From Epiperipatus broadwayi (taxonomy: Eukaryota; Onychophora; Udeonychophora; Euonychophora; Peripatidae): 64,000 nucleotides of DNA. A program made the position numbers and the translations under genes. The stretch covers positions 1,397,825 through 1,461,824 of the forward strand of contig JAQFVV010000064.1 in the NCBI GenBank assembly GCA_028023455.1, in the 5' to 3' direction. Each line of letters starts with the position of its first letter. The stretch's first letter is position 1. Shown here in pieces: positions 48,401 to 59,304 of this stretch. The notes beneath the pieces are model-generated. The model searched no databases. It was not told where the DNA came from and worked only from the letters and a program-made list of their open reading frames with translations.

Positions 48401-50248
48401 TTTCTGTTGGAATATCATGGCCTTCATAATCAAATGGCCTGATTTCTCCGTTTACTTTTTTCCATATTACATATATATTTTCTTTCCCAATGGGTATTGG
48501 ATCAATATCTGTTACAGGTTTGTCATCAATTCCTATTGGAATTAAGAAATTATTTTCAAATACCCATTTCATAATTATTATCACTGGGGCTGGCTTTTTA
48601 TTTTTTATTACTGGAGTATAAACTCCATCTATTTCAGTCCATTTTGTAATCAAAGGATGTTTCTCATGTTCAAAAAGTCCTGGTATATCTGGTATTCGTG
48701 TATTACTGCTTCCAAATGCATAATACTTGTTATTAATAACTACCCATTTCACTATGGTAATTGTTTTTTGTGACTGTAGTTCTTCCTTAATATGAATTGG
48801 TTGACCATCTAATCCAATTGGAATGGGCATACCCTGATGGCTTTCCCATCTTATAATAAAAATATTTCTTTCATTAGGTTTTACAGGATTTACACCAGGG
48901 ATAGGTTTATCATCAAAGCCAATGGGTGTGTAATGCCCATTTATTATAGACCATTTTTGAAGCAAAGTTGGGAAACGGTCAACTGGAAATATATTTCCAG
49001 TTAACCCTATGGGAGTATCAACTCCATCCACATTTGTCCATTTAAGAATTAGCAAATTGTCTCTTCCAGCTTTGACTGGTATTGAGTTTTGTATTGGAAT
49101 TCCATCACTTCCTACAGGCACATAATAATCACCAACAATTATCCACTTACTTATTTCTTGCAGATAGTGGTCTACAGGCCAGCGATTTTTTGATTTCTTT
49201 AAAGGAAATTTGTAACCATTTGCATTTAGCCATCCCATAGCATAAGGAGTATAGTCACCATATTTTACAGGGTCCATAATAGTTATCACTTTATTATCTG
49301 ATCCTACTGCAAAAAACAGATCCATATAAAAAATCCATTTTACAATCTTTATCTGCAAGACAACATCAACTATATATTGTTCCAGACTGCTTTTAATATA
49401 TTTTAAAATTTTAAGATAAACCGGTGGAATGTTTTTGTCAGAAACTTGGATAATTATTTTCACAATTTTTAATACCACTATGTATAGAGATTTGTCTGTT
49501 ATTGCATCAGAATATATTTTTAATACATTATCTGGAAAATCTTCTCTATCCATAATTTCATTGAATTTTTCTTCTTCAAACAAATATCTTAAAATGATAT
49601 TTAAAAACCATTGTGTAGAATATTCATGCCAGTTTTCAAATTGATTTACCAAGACAGAATGTAAAATTTTTCCAAATTGTAAAATAGAAACTTCAACTCC
49701 ATCATAACTAAATTTATCCTTATAAATAAGACTTTTGTTCATTATTGTTACTTTTTTTGTTAAAATTTCAAACAAAGCTTGAATGGAAGGGTTTGCATTT
49801 TTACTTTTTTCAAAAATGGTAGAGAATATTAACTGCATGGCTTCAAAATAGTTTGCCCATGGGTAATTACTGAATTTAGCAAAGAGCTTTGGAGGTGGAT
49901 TATAATAATTGACTGTGATTTCTTTATGTACATCAAGCACAAGAAACTTGATTGCAGCAGTGAGCACATATTCCATACTTTCTGGGTCATTAATATCCAG
50001 GCTGCTATATATAATTTGTGACAGATCCTTAGTTAGTATGCTAGTTTTACCTTGATTATCAAACCAACTAATAATAAGATTGTGATGTTTACCACCCCAT
50101 GGATTAATTTCTGACCAATATGCATAAGGCCATCTTTGTGTAGCACCCAGATCAATAGAAACATGTTCATAGCCTGAAAATTTTGCCTTGTAATTATTTG
50201 AAGCTTGAGACGATTGATAATTTGATGAATATCCTTTGACACCCTGTC
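45462..50248 (-). CDS. Large cysteine-free repeat protein, terminal exon
   Basis: One open exon of 1,594 complete codons. Numbering below counts Gln26 as the first whole codon after the splice site (50248). Residues 28-327 are non-repetitive and mostly helical-looking (FEAMQLIFSTIFEK, FGKILHSVLVNQF, LKIVKIIIQV). 328-1439 are about 35 Trp-led half-repeats. 1440-1619 are again helical (HTFIRKKSEAIYLWLTGILK, NLLRWLQLVVLNTFAQI), ending with one more repeat-like piece, IIIVNGQEVPLDENGIPIG. No Cys occurs after the splice site. Repeats are rich in Ile/Val, Lys, Asp, Asn, Pro and Gly, suggesting beta strands joined by PG or NG turns. No membrane helix or known domain is recognised. The 5' exon, and so any signal peptide, is missing. 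A secreted structural or adhesive polymer is my inference only. Opposite-strand short frames over it are shadows. Confidence 0.9.
46005..49340 (-). repeat. Intragenic repeat array, about 35 half-units in units of about 128 residues
   Basis: Half-unit A is 34-36 residues with a consensus like (K/R/N)W-x3-(D/N)G-(K)-(Y/F)-x-P-(I/V)-x2-(N/D)-(N/G)-x-P-(I/V)-x2-I-x-P-I-x-PGE-x-N. Half-unit B is 22-36 residues and lacks the PGE turn. They alternate A-B1-A-B2. B1 is marked by WK-x3-GE-x-(K/R)PFD and B2 by (D/N)W...(V/I)D-x-DGK. This four-part unit of 123-131 residues (about 385 bp) repeats about eight and a half times and is clearest at residues 585-1225 (46647-48569). Length is nearly constant in A and variable in B. 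Confidence 0.88.
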
Positions 50249-50262
50249 CTGAAATGAAAATA
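50249..50262 (-). other. 3' splice site of the repeat-protein exon
   Basis: The minus strand reads TTTTCATTTCAG directly before GACAGGGTG, with a T-rich tract and branch-like 'ttaat' sequences upstream. The open frame continues 24 codons further upstream but contains no ATG before an in-frame TAA; the nearest start-like codon is TTG, which is rarely used in animals. The intron is therefore phase 1 and the exon begins at 50248. Confidence 0.75.
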
Positions 50263-50329
50263 TTAATATTAAAACACACAGACACATACAAATATATATA
50301 ATGTATTGAAAATATTACCAATTAAATCT

Positions 50330-53300
50330 AACTCATCTGTAACACACTTCTCTAAACATGCAGCAAATTTTAAGCTATTACTCTCTGTAAAATTCTCTAG
50401 TTCATCTACTTCACTATATTGTATGTATATATATTGTACCAGTCAGATGATGTATGTTGGTTTAACGCAGTTCGAATACTAGAGGTGAAAGTACCTCGAG
50501 CCACCCATATGCGAGATATTAAATCAAGAATACTATGACCTCTGCCCTTTTCACCTATTATCGAGTCTAATTATGAACCAACAACATTATCTGAGATTTG
50601 CATAAATTACCTTCTTACCCGGCCCAAGCTTAGCATCAGGGAGAGACAATGGACAAGAATACTTATGGAACTAAATAAGTTAAATGTGCATAAAATGTAA
50701 TATGAAATATGTGTTTGTGCGTGCCTGGATCATTGGAAAAATAAAATAAAGGATTGAAATAAAATTAGAAAACTTAAGCTTTTAGATTAAATAATATATT
50801 TTAATAAATGTGATTTTCAGATACGAGAAATGTTTGAGCTACCTCCGCTATTCCCCGATTGATTAATAAATAGCAATGACATAATATTTTGCAGTTTAAG
50901 TCTATATCTTCCCAACTTTAATAAAATTATTAACTCGAATCCCCTCGATAAAACACAATTAAAATAAATCTTTCACAAAGCATTTTCTAATTGCTTTGTG
51001 CTTAAAAACGATTTTCAAATATTTCAGACGTCTATAACTAACTAAGATATAAATATGGGGCTAAAGGACGGACAAAAGAGGCATTATCAAGGAGATCAAG
51101 TTGGCAAACAAAGGAAACTTACTAGTATTTAATTTACAGACATAATTTGAATTGGAAAGATCTTTTTAAATGAAAATTAACTTTTAACTTACACCACATC
51201 GGAATAAGAAACATTTATAACATATTAACAATGAGGAATAGCGAAGGAAAAAAAAGGTTAAGTATAAATAGATGATCACACAGAAATTAAATATACATCT
51301 AATATTAGTATAATAGAAAACAGTTACATTATATATATATATATATAATTTAATGAAACAGTTAAAAAAGGTATTTATCAAAGGTAAAGTAATAAATAGT
51401 TCATGAGGAGAGATACGGTTACCATCCTGGTTCCTTGGTCCAATTCCCTCGATGTTTGTGGTTTGATACGGCTGTAGAGAGATATTTGTCTGGACAAGGA
51501 AATGGAAATATGCAGCATTTTTAATGAAAGGTCACACAGACACGGCACACAGTTCAGGTTTCTATTTTGGGTATGTTACGGCATTTTGATGGTTTTTAGG
51601 ACCCTGGCGGCAGGCAAAGCTGTTTGCCTAACAGCCAATCATGGTCATGTCCATCAAATTAATATACTTTTTAACTTGTCGCATGTTGGAACTTATGACA
51701 ATGATTTCGAGGACAAAAGTTGAATAAATTCAGGAGCAAAATCTGCATGAGTTGAACGGCAAAATCTGCCTAATTCAGGAACAATATTTTCTGCATTTAG
51801 AAACAAAATCTCAGAGAATCACAGCACAGGATGTGCATGAATAAGCGTAGGAGACCAGAGAGATTTTTAAAAGTAAAATCTCACTAATCTAGACATAGGA
51901 TCTGCACGAATCACTAAAAGAACCAGAGAGAGCCGAATCATAATAATAATAACCAAGTCTTTTGTTCTCGTCTCCTTTTTATACCTTTCTCTCAGCCACC
52001 CTTCTATTGTTTTGCGTATGATTTTAGATCTTGATAAGCCCCCCATGCTCCTTTATTTCAAGGTAACTTTTTCTAGAAATAACTTTTAATTTCTTATTCT
52101 AGATTTCTGTATTTGACTTTTGAATTTCTATTAATTAAAAAAAGCCATCTTTAATTTGCCTTGAATGGGCTAACTAATTAAAACATACATTTCTTTAGAA
52201 AATGTTGGCAGGCTTATCTTAAAATAAAATCATACGCCATATTTTAACAAAATTTAAAAAGAAAAATATATTATTATTTCTTTTCACAAAATAACATTTT
52301 ATTTCAACAGAATTTTGCATTAAATCATATGCCATATATATACGCTTGACGTCTATATATGTTTGATTAATAAGTTTTAAAGGTAAATTTTAACAGCAAT
52401 TTAATCTTAGAACGGAATTTATTTAAAAAGAAATATTCAAATGCAAATACAAATTTAAACACCATTAAGTAAGCAAAATAAACGTATTAATTCTAGCTTT
52501 AATGCAAAACCCTGCTGATACTGGACTATAAACTTAATTCAAGTTTACAATATTAGTTAAATTTATAGAGGGCTGTGAAGCATGGATCGGACTTCCGGAT
52601 CCATTGCTTCAATATATATATATATTATGCCTCTAACTCACATGATGATTGTCAGTAGAGATCTAAATGTATAATAATAAAGATCACTTTGGAATATTTT
52701 ACAGTGAGTGATAATCTAAGATTTATTATATGCTTAGAGGAGTGCATCACAAAACCCAAAAGTTTGATTGGCTATATTGTATATACAAATATTACAAATA
52801 ATGAATAAAAATATTAGAATATTATCATACTAAAATAAAAATAAAATACCAATCAATTAATAAAATAAATTTTATAATACATAAAGCATATCCACTCATC
52901 TGATTTAATGCAATGTTTAAGTAAAAGCCTCCAACACTAAGATCTATGGTTGGTGGTTCTAACTGCTACTTCCAGTGCTCACAATTTTTATTAACTCCTG
53001 AGCAAAAACAATTTGATCAGAATATTTAGAATAGTGACAATTTATAATATTTGGAAATCAATCATTAATCCTATTGCCTTTAGAAAAAGTAAGAAAATGA
53101 GGATGATCCTCGTAGATAAATATACAAACTGATCATTGTTGACAGGATAGCCTAGATAGTTAGAATGTCACATTAAATTTAATATTCATGCATCCAAAAG
53201 TTCAGTTTGCTTCCCATGCTAGTATTGTCACTGCTGAGGCCCACAACATCTGAAGCAGAGAGAAGAATAATACTATTCAAAACATTGGTTGTTATAGTAA

Positions 53301-54385
53301 CATATGTGCTATTATTAAAAGTATAACGTTTAAATAAAGATTGAATTTTTTTAAAGATATTTAACAATAAATGTTAAATGACGAAAATATTCCAACATAT
53401 AATTCCTATTAAAATTCCTCCATCACAAAATTCAAGACAGTGAGAACATACTTCCCCCATTCATAGTAGCAAATAACAAATTTTGAAAATTTGTGTAAAT
53501 TCTTGCAGTTTAATTGGTTGTTCATAAGTTATTTAAAATATTTATAAAATATTCTGTCTTTCTTTTTTTACTTCATAAATCTCTTTCAGTATGTAGTGTA
53601 AACACTTTATGAAAATAAATAATAATAATAACACATTATAATTATTACAATGATATGCAAAAACTGATTTAAATAATTCAGTAAGCTCTGATTGTTTTGT
53701 AATTTTCTACCTGACATTTTATGTAATGTACTCCTTTGTTTAAAAATACATTTGGATTTACGTACATAAATTTATCAACATATACATGCTGCTCTTTACA
53801 TTTATTAAATTCTTGTACAAAATATTTACTATTTATTAATATTTCTACAACTTTATAATAATTTTTCTACTGCTGTTTTAGTTCTGTTCAAATATTCATT
53901 CTCTGCACTGAATAAAAAGAATACTTTATGAATATTTTGGAAGAGTGAGGGGAGTAAAAATCATGAATAAATTGATAAACTTTATTTGCAAATATGAATT
54001 TTAAAAATAATATTACCTATTTAATTTAAACAAGATTTAAATTTTTTTTTTGAAATTTTAGGAATGCTAGTTGCAACATTTAATGATAGAGACACAATAA
54101 GCTGACCTTAAATTTATTTTTACATTCATGTTACTATTATTTTATTTTAACATATATATTCATATTAAATGACTATGTTAAGTTAAATATTTGCATGGAT
54201 TTGTTATAGTGCAACATGGGGCTATTTTGATGTAATAATAACTAGAAATAAGTTTAGCATAAGTGTTACTAAGAAACGGTCAACTATTCTTGACAGAAAT
54301 TTTAAAACTAAACTATTTTGCTCTAGTTTTGAGTAATAGCTTCTTGGTTTGAATTTAAGTAAAAATAAAAAGTGATCTTTTGCTA
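50330..54385. other. Upstream region of the repeat-protein gene
   Basis: Must hold at least one upstream exon and the promoter unless they lie further away, but I could not pick out a signal-peptide exon with a matching phase-1 donor. 51420-52020 is GC-richer and unassigned. 53212-53350 loosely resembles a Penelope terminus ('aaaacattgg', 'aataaagattgaattttt') but is too eroded to call. Confidence 0.45.
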
Positions 54386-54398
54386 TGTAATTATATAC

Positions 54399-55036
54399 TT
54401 ATCAAAACAGGCAAAACTCACTATACGTATTGCCACACACTGCAATCTAGAGTAATCAATGGATGCCAGAAGGCTTGTGCATAAAATCCCAATCTAGTGC
54501 CTACTCATCCAATATCCCCAGACTAGTTTCTGGCTTGTGGCCTTCGTCAGTGAGAAGCTTTGGATCTGAGAGCACTGCATCTAGATCTTAGGATCTAATG
54601 CAACTCTCTAGCAACCACCTTTTATCTCTACTTAACTACAAAACTATGAGCATGAAATTGAAAACACAAAAAATATTTTCAATCTAAGCTCAATAGCTTA
54701 TATCGTCATATGGGTCTGAACTCAGTTCAGCACCCATACATTTTGGTGTCTTTGGTTCTTTAATAACCATAGCCACTACCATCCTATTAGGCAGGATTGG
54801 TTTTAAGTCAATAAACATCACTTGATCACCATTTCTTATGCTTGCTTATAACTGTTATCAAATCAGGCAAAACTCACTATACATATTGTCACACACTGCA
54901 ATCAATGGATGCTTCTGGCATCCATTGATTACTCTAGCTTGCAATGTGTGGCAATACATACAGTGAGTTTTGCCTGTTTTGATAACAGTTATAAGCAAGC
55001 ATAAGAAATGGTGACCATGTGATGTTTATTGGCTTC
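54399..55036. mobile_element. Hammerhead element H3, tandem plus inverted
   Basis: From 54399 to about 54912 it reads minus, with the block 'gcaaaactcactatac' recurring at about 54411 and 54873 (monomer about 462 bp). From about 54925 to 55036 it reads plus ('ggcatccattgattactcta', 'gttttgcctgttttgataac', 'catgtgatgtttattgg'). A 9-bp TSD, ATTATATAC, lies at 54390-54398 and 55037-55045. The same family is at 57643-58323. No ORF. Confidence 0.8.
54513..54558 (-). ncRNA. Hammerhead motif, family H3, copy 1 (core intact)
   Basis: Minus strand: CTTCTCA, CTGACGA, stem II GGC/GCC with loop CACAA inside an A-A mismatch, GAAAC, TA, GTC, then TGGGGATA. Stem I has about six pairs including G-U. All conserved core bases, and C17 before the cleavage site, are present. 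The weak point is the A-A mismatch at the base of stem II. Confidence 0.78.
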
Positions 55037-55089
55037 ATTATATACATACTACAAATAAACAAAATGAATGAATAAGAAGGGACATATCG

Positions 55090-56225
55090 AAATTGAACAA
55101 TTGTCAATCCTCAAGATGGTAAACCTGCAGCAGCACAAACTGTTCAGTTGTACCATTGCTTGCTTGGAAATGATTTGACCCTAGAAGAATACATTTTTGG
55201 ATAATTATTTCAGAAAAGAGAAATATACACTGGGTGTTAGAAAAGATTTCCAAAATATTTATTGAAATTTACTCAGTTAGTGACATTAAGACTAGTGGGT
55301 ACTCATCTGTTCTCACTGAAGATAACCTTTTGAACATCAGTGATTCAATGACAAAGCATTCTTGCATAACAACATTACATCACTTTTGATATGGCACATA
55401 TAATAGTAAGGAAGAAATTGGAAAAAAAAAACATTTTCTATATATTATTGCAATACAAGAATTGAAACAAGAAGATAATGGGAATGAGAAGCTCATATGT
55501 TACTGCTTCTGGTTACTGCAGATCATTGCAAACAACAATGTAGATATTCTTGATATTACATTTTTTACTGGTGAGTTATATATAGCTCCACCTGATTGCT
55601 GATTGTATACATTAACTCTCAGGATAGTAGTAGGATAAAGTCAGTACATAATTCACAATGTTTACAACAAACCCCTCTCTACAAGCAAGAGATTAATGTA
55701 TTGTTGGGATATCAAGAAAGATGTTCATTGGACCCATACTTTTTGTGATAATGTCACCAGTGATCATTATTGCAACAATATTCTATACTCATTCATCAGT
55801 GAACTTAATAAGAATGAAATAAATAACACATGGTTCCAGGAAGATAGTGTCATAGCATATATCTCTGGGCAATCAGTGACACTTTTGCAGATCATTCTGA
55901 CTATGTAATTTCTAAAAACTTGTGGTCTCTCAGATAATGTGATTTGAGCCTGTAAAACTATTATCATTGCAGATTTGTGAAAGTCAACGTGTATGAATAC
56001 AATCCACATTTCATTGAGGAAATGAAAGCTGCAATCACAGTGTACACATGCATACATAACAAGTGAAGAATGAAAAAAGGTATCAGACAATAAGATGAGA
56101 TGCATATAGACATACATGAAAGTTTATGGAGAATATTTTGAATAGTCTTTGGAACTGGTGGCACAAGTAGTATATATACAGCTGTAAAAATGTTCATAGG
56201 TGCGCAGTTATTTTTCAAATGCCTG
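55090..56225 (+). pseudogene. Mariner-superfamily (DDE) transposase relic
   Basis: Fragments in changing frames give YCFWLLQIIANNNVDILDI then TFFTGE, KKDVHWTHTFCDNVTSDHYC then NNILYSFISELNKNEINNTW and FQEDSVIAYI, and later VYEYNPHFIEEMKAAIT. This order, with the QD(G/S) box and the N-P-H/Q-T-L-EEL(K) segment, is that of arthropod mariner-like transposases (consensus ...YFQQDGATAHTA...VYxNNPHTLxELK). Several stops and frameshifts; the catalytic residues are partly lost. No inverted repeats were found at the ends. Confidence 0.75.
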
Positions 56226-56229
56226 GTAT

Positions 56230-57055
56230 ACATTTAAGTACTACAATTTGATCTCCAACTGTAAAACTTTCAGCATTCATATCTTTGAGACAATTCACAT
56301 TAGATAAATATATTAATAGGTACTATTTTTCTTTTATTAGACTAGATATTAGCATACCATTTCTACTCCAGATGTAAACTTTAGACTCATCTACAGCTAA
56401 ATACATTTGTTTTTATTAAACATCCATCACATGATATTACTAATACAACTTCATCTTAATTTTTATGATTATTATATTTTTAGATATTTAAAACTTCCAT
56501 TATTCCACACATTTTGAAACTGTAATTATAAAGACATATGAAGAAGATAATATTGATAATTATACTATTTTGTCTTCATTTGGGGTTTTTTCATACCTGA
56601 GAGCAGATGGCTCTAGACTAGATACCAAATATTACTACTAAAATTCTAGCCAACCTATAGAGATGGATGGTAAAGTTATTTAATGCTGCAGTAAGTGGGA
56701 TAACTGTGAATGGTGGCTTAAATGCACCATTGAGGTTGACAAAGTTGTGAGGATTAGTGGATCCCTAAATTTACAGATTCATGTCTGCCAGGGATGACAA
56801 TACCCCTGCAATTCAAAGAGTGACATGATGCATCTGACAAACCTTGGTTTTAATCATCTAATAGCCAGGGTGCCATAAATAAAGCAGTTTAGCCACACAA
56901 TAATTGACGATTGGGGATCCCATGAAATCTAGTTAAATGCACAGGTACAGACTGGCACAGACAAACGCACAGGACTGAATATGACCAGGTCTCTTGTGTG
57001 GGCAAAGTATGCAGCAGGACACCTATGAATCCTTAATTTCAAGTAATTTTTATAT
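56230..57055. other. Spacer
   Basis: 56560-57030 is of higher complexity than its neighbours but unrecognised. Confidence 0.45.
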
Positions 57056-57804
57056 TATAATTCATGTAGTTTTCAAAATAAATTTATTTCTTAATAATAA
57101 AAAAAAGATAAATGGGTATATGAAAGTTTTGATATAGAATATATGTATCAATCTGCTAATAAATTAAGCATTGTTGAAATCCTTCTTCTATGTCAGCTAA
57201 TAATGAATTTTTGCTGAAAGGAAATTTAAGATTATTAACTACTTTCTTACATTCTATGTATTTTTCTTTAGAAGGAAGTTTTGTAAGATTAAAGAAGGAT
57301 GGGCAATATGCTGTATTATTTTACCTTTGATTTGTTCTGTTTATATTGATTATTTAGAAGAAAAAAATTGATAATAGATTTTTATGTTTAAAATTATTTC
57401 CCTTTAGTATGTTGATGAATGACTTTTGCAGTAAGAAAAAGAACAAGTTGGAAAACTTATTGAATAAATTTAATAGTTATGATCCTTCTATAAAATATAT
57501 CTTGAAAATAAAGTTTTGTTCAATGAAAGTTTTGAACTTAGTTATAGAGATTTAAAATAAATTGTTTGTTATATAATAATTATGTTAAAAGGATTTAAGA
57601 TCTGTTATACTTTATAACAATTAATCTGTTAGTCATAAGTTTAAACCACTAAACATCACAGGATCACTATTTCTTATGCTAGCACATAACTGTTATTAAA
57701 ACAGGCAAAACTCTATGCAGTAATGCCACTCAGTGCCAACCAGAGTAATCATTGGATGCCAAAGGCTAGTGCATAAAATTCCCATTTAGTGCCTACTCAT
57801 CCAA

Positions 57805-57850
57805 TATCCCCAGACTAGTTTCTGGCTTGTGGCCTTCATCAGTGAGGAGC
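57805..57850 (-). ncRNA. Hammerhead motif, family H3, copy 2 (core intact)
   Basis: Minus strand: GCTCCTCA (57843-57850), CTGATGA (57836-57842), stem II GGC/GCC with loop CACAA flanked by an A-A mismatch, GAAAC (57818-57822), TA, GTC (57813-57815), then TGGGGATA (57805-57812). Stem I has six pairs with one G-U. Cleavage would fall between 57813 and 57812. Confidence 0.8.
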
Positions 57851-58242
57851 TTTGGATCTGAGAGATGGGGATTTTGTGCACTAGCCTTATGGAATACATT
57901 GATTACTCTGGTTGGCACTGAATGGAACTACTGTATGGAGAGTTTTCTGTTTTAATAACAGTTATGTGCTAGCATAAGGAATAGTGATCATGTGATGTTT
58001 AATGGTGTAACAACAATCCTGCCTAATAGGATAGTGGTGGCTATGGTTGTTAAAGAGCCAAAGACACCAAAATGTATTGGTACTGATCTCATATGATTAT
58101 ATAAGTTATTGAGCTTAGATTGAAAATATTATTGTGTTTTCAGTTTTATTCTCATAGTTTTGTAGTTAAGTAGAGATAAAAGGTGGCTGCTGGATGGTTG
58201 CATTAGATCCTAAGATCTAGGTGCAGTACTCTCAGATCCAAA

Positions 58243-58288
58243 GCTCTTCACTAATGAAGGCCATAAGCCAGAAACTAGTCTGGGGATA
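58243..58288 (+). ncRNA. Hammerhead motif, family H3, copy 3 (one core change)
   Basis: GCTCTTCA, CTAATGA (58251-58257; the required G5 is A), stem II GGC/GCC loop CATAA, GAAAC (58271-58275), TA, GTC, TGGGGATA (58281-58288). Predicted inactive. Confidence 0.75.
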
Positions 58289-59216
58289 TTGGATGAGTAG
58301 GCACTAGATGGGGATTTTTTTAATCATAAGTTTCTTGTTATAAGAATGAGAAATTATTTAGTTCTAAAAGTATAACATTGTTTTACAAAAACAGAATTTT
58401 ACAAAGATTACATTAGTATAGGGTATTCTGATGAATTAATTAAAAATATTTTGTTTGTAGTAGTCAAAAGTTGGCCAAGCATATTATTTTAAAATGTATT
58501 TTATGAAATCTTTTCTCTATAGGGGTTGTTCTCCATTCTTCATATATCTATAATTAAATAAAAATAATAATAGTGTTAAAATAGTACAATGTATTAAATC
58601 TTAATAAAGAAAAAGTCAAATTTTATTTTTTTAATTTTAAACTTGTCTGCTAATAAAATTTTAATAATAATAGTTTTGGTAATAAAAAATAGTATGTAGG
58701 AAAGATGATTGGAACACTGTTTTTAAATTTTTAATATTATTTTCATAAAAAATTATATAGATCAGAATAATTTGCATTTAAATAAAAGAGCGAATCATTA
58801 TAAATGTAAAAAAAAAAATTTTCGTTCTGTACTAAATATTTATTAATGAAATTCAGAAAGAAAATATGCTTGATTAAACAAATGTTGTCTTCTTTGGTAA
58901 GAATAAAAAGAAAAAAAAAAAATCAAAGAATATGTTTTAATATTTATGATTCTGAAACTATTACTGTATAAAAAATTCTTTTAATGTTAAAGATAATTAG
59001 AATGTGAATTGAAATTTGTATTTGAAAAGTCTGCTTCAGTAGAAAAATGATAACTAATGGATTTTTAATTTTGATTTGTGGTAATAACTTAATTTTACAT
59101 TAGTATATTTGGTTTAATATAGGGGATTTGAACACCGACTTTCAAGGTTCCTTCAGCCATCCACTGTATCTCATATAACCAACACACATAACCACACACA
59201 TGTGAAAAAGATAAAT

Positions 59217-59269
59217 GATCTCCAATATATGTATTTCATGCTACCAGTACTCATCAGCTGGGCCAGATC
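59217..59269 (-). ncRNA. Hammerhead motif, family H1, copy 5
   Basis: Minus strand: GATCT-GGC-CCAG, CTGATGA (59251-59257), stem II GTACT/AGCAT with one A-C mismatch, GAA (59235-59237), ATACATAT, A17, TTGG-AGATC. The core is intact; stem I pairs on both sides of its bulge with a G-U at its inner end. Confidence 0.8.
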
Positions 59270-59304
59270 ATCATCTCCCACATATATATATATATATATA
59301 TATA

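Larger units (their letters stand above)
57643..58323. mobile_element. Head-to-head H3 hammerhead element inserted in PLE-C
   Basis: Inverted dimer: minus part 57643 to about 57867, plus part to 58323. The 10-bp TSD TCATAAGTTT lies at 57633-57642 and 58324-58333. The plus part is one monomer of about 449 bp, because 'agatggggatttt' occurs at both its start (57862) and end (58311). It carries the same blocks as 54399-55036, including 'ggatagtggtggctatggtt' and 'tttgtagttaagtagagata'. Confidence 0.86.
57060..59091 (+). pseudogene. Second decayed PLE-C copy, interrupted by a hammerhead element
   Basis: 57110-57170 reads FDIEYMYQSANKLSIVEILL, the counterpart of 26018-26078. 57420-57500 gives NDFCSKKKNKLENLLNKFNS then YDPSIKYILK, the segment after the RT active site in PLEs. 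After the insertion (57643-58333 including one TSD copy), 58334-59060 is collinear with 26940-27450 ('gaaattatttagttctaaaa', 'aattaaaaatattttgttt'). Only fragments of frame remain. Confidence 0.6.

Noticed and set aside
46145-49644. Plus-strand open frames opposite the repeat gene
   Set aside because: They follow the repeat period of the minus-strand gene and are shadows of its codon bias.
49400-49870. Weak resemblance of the PWANYFEAMQLIFSTIF region to the N-terminal domain of spider silk proteins
   Set aside because: Only the PW start and a helical pattern agree, key conserved residues cannot be aligned, and the repeats are unlike silk repeats. Not enough to name the family or the host.
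50249-50321. N-terminal extension of the large frame that looks like a signal peptide
   Set aside because: It starts at TTG directly after a stop, has no ATG, and ends exactly at a good 3' splice site. It is most likely intron.
53212-53350. Penelope-like terminus
   Set aside because: Only a loose match to GAAAC-type and AATAAAG-type blocks, with no stem II. Too eroded to call.
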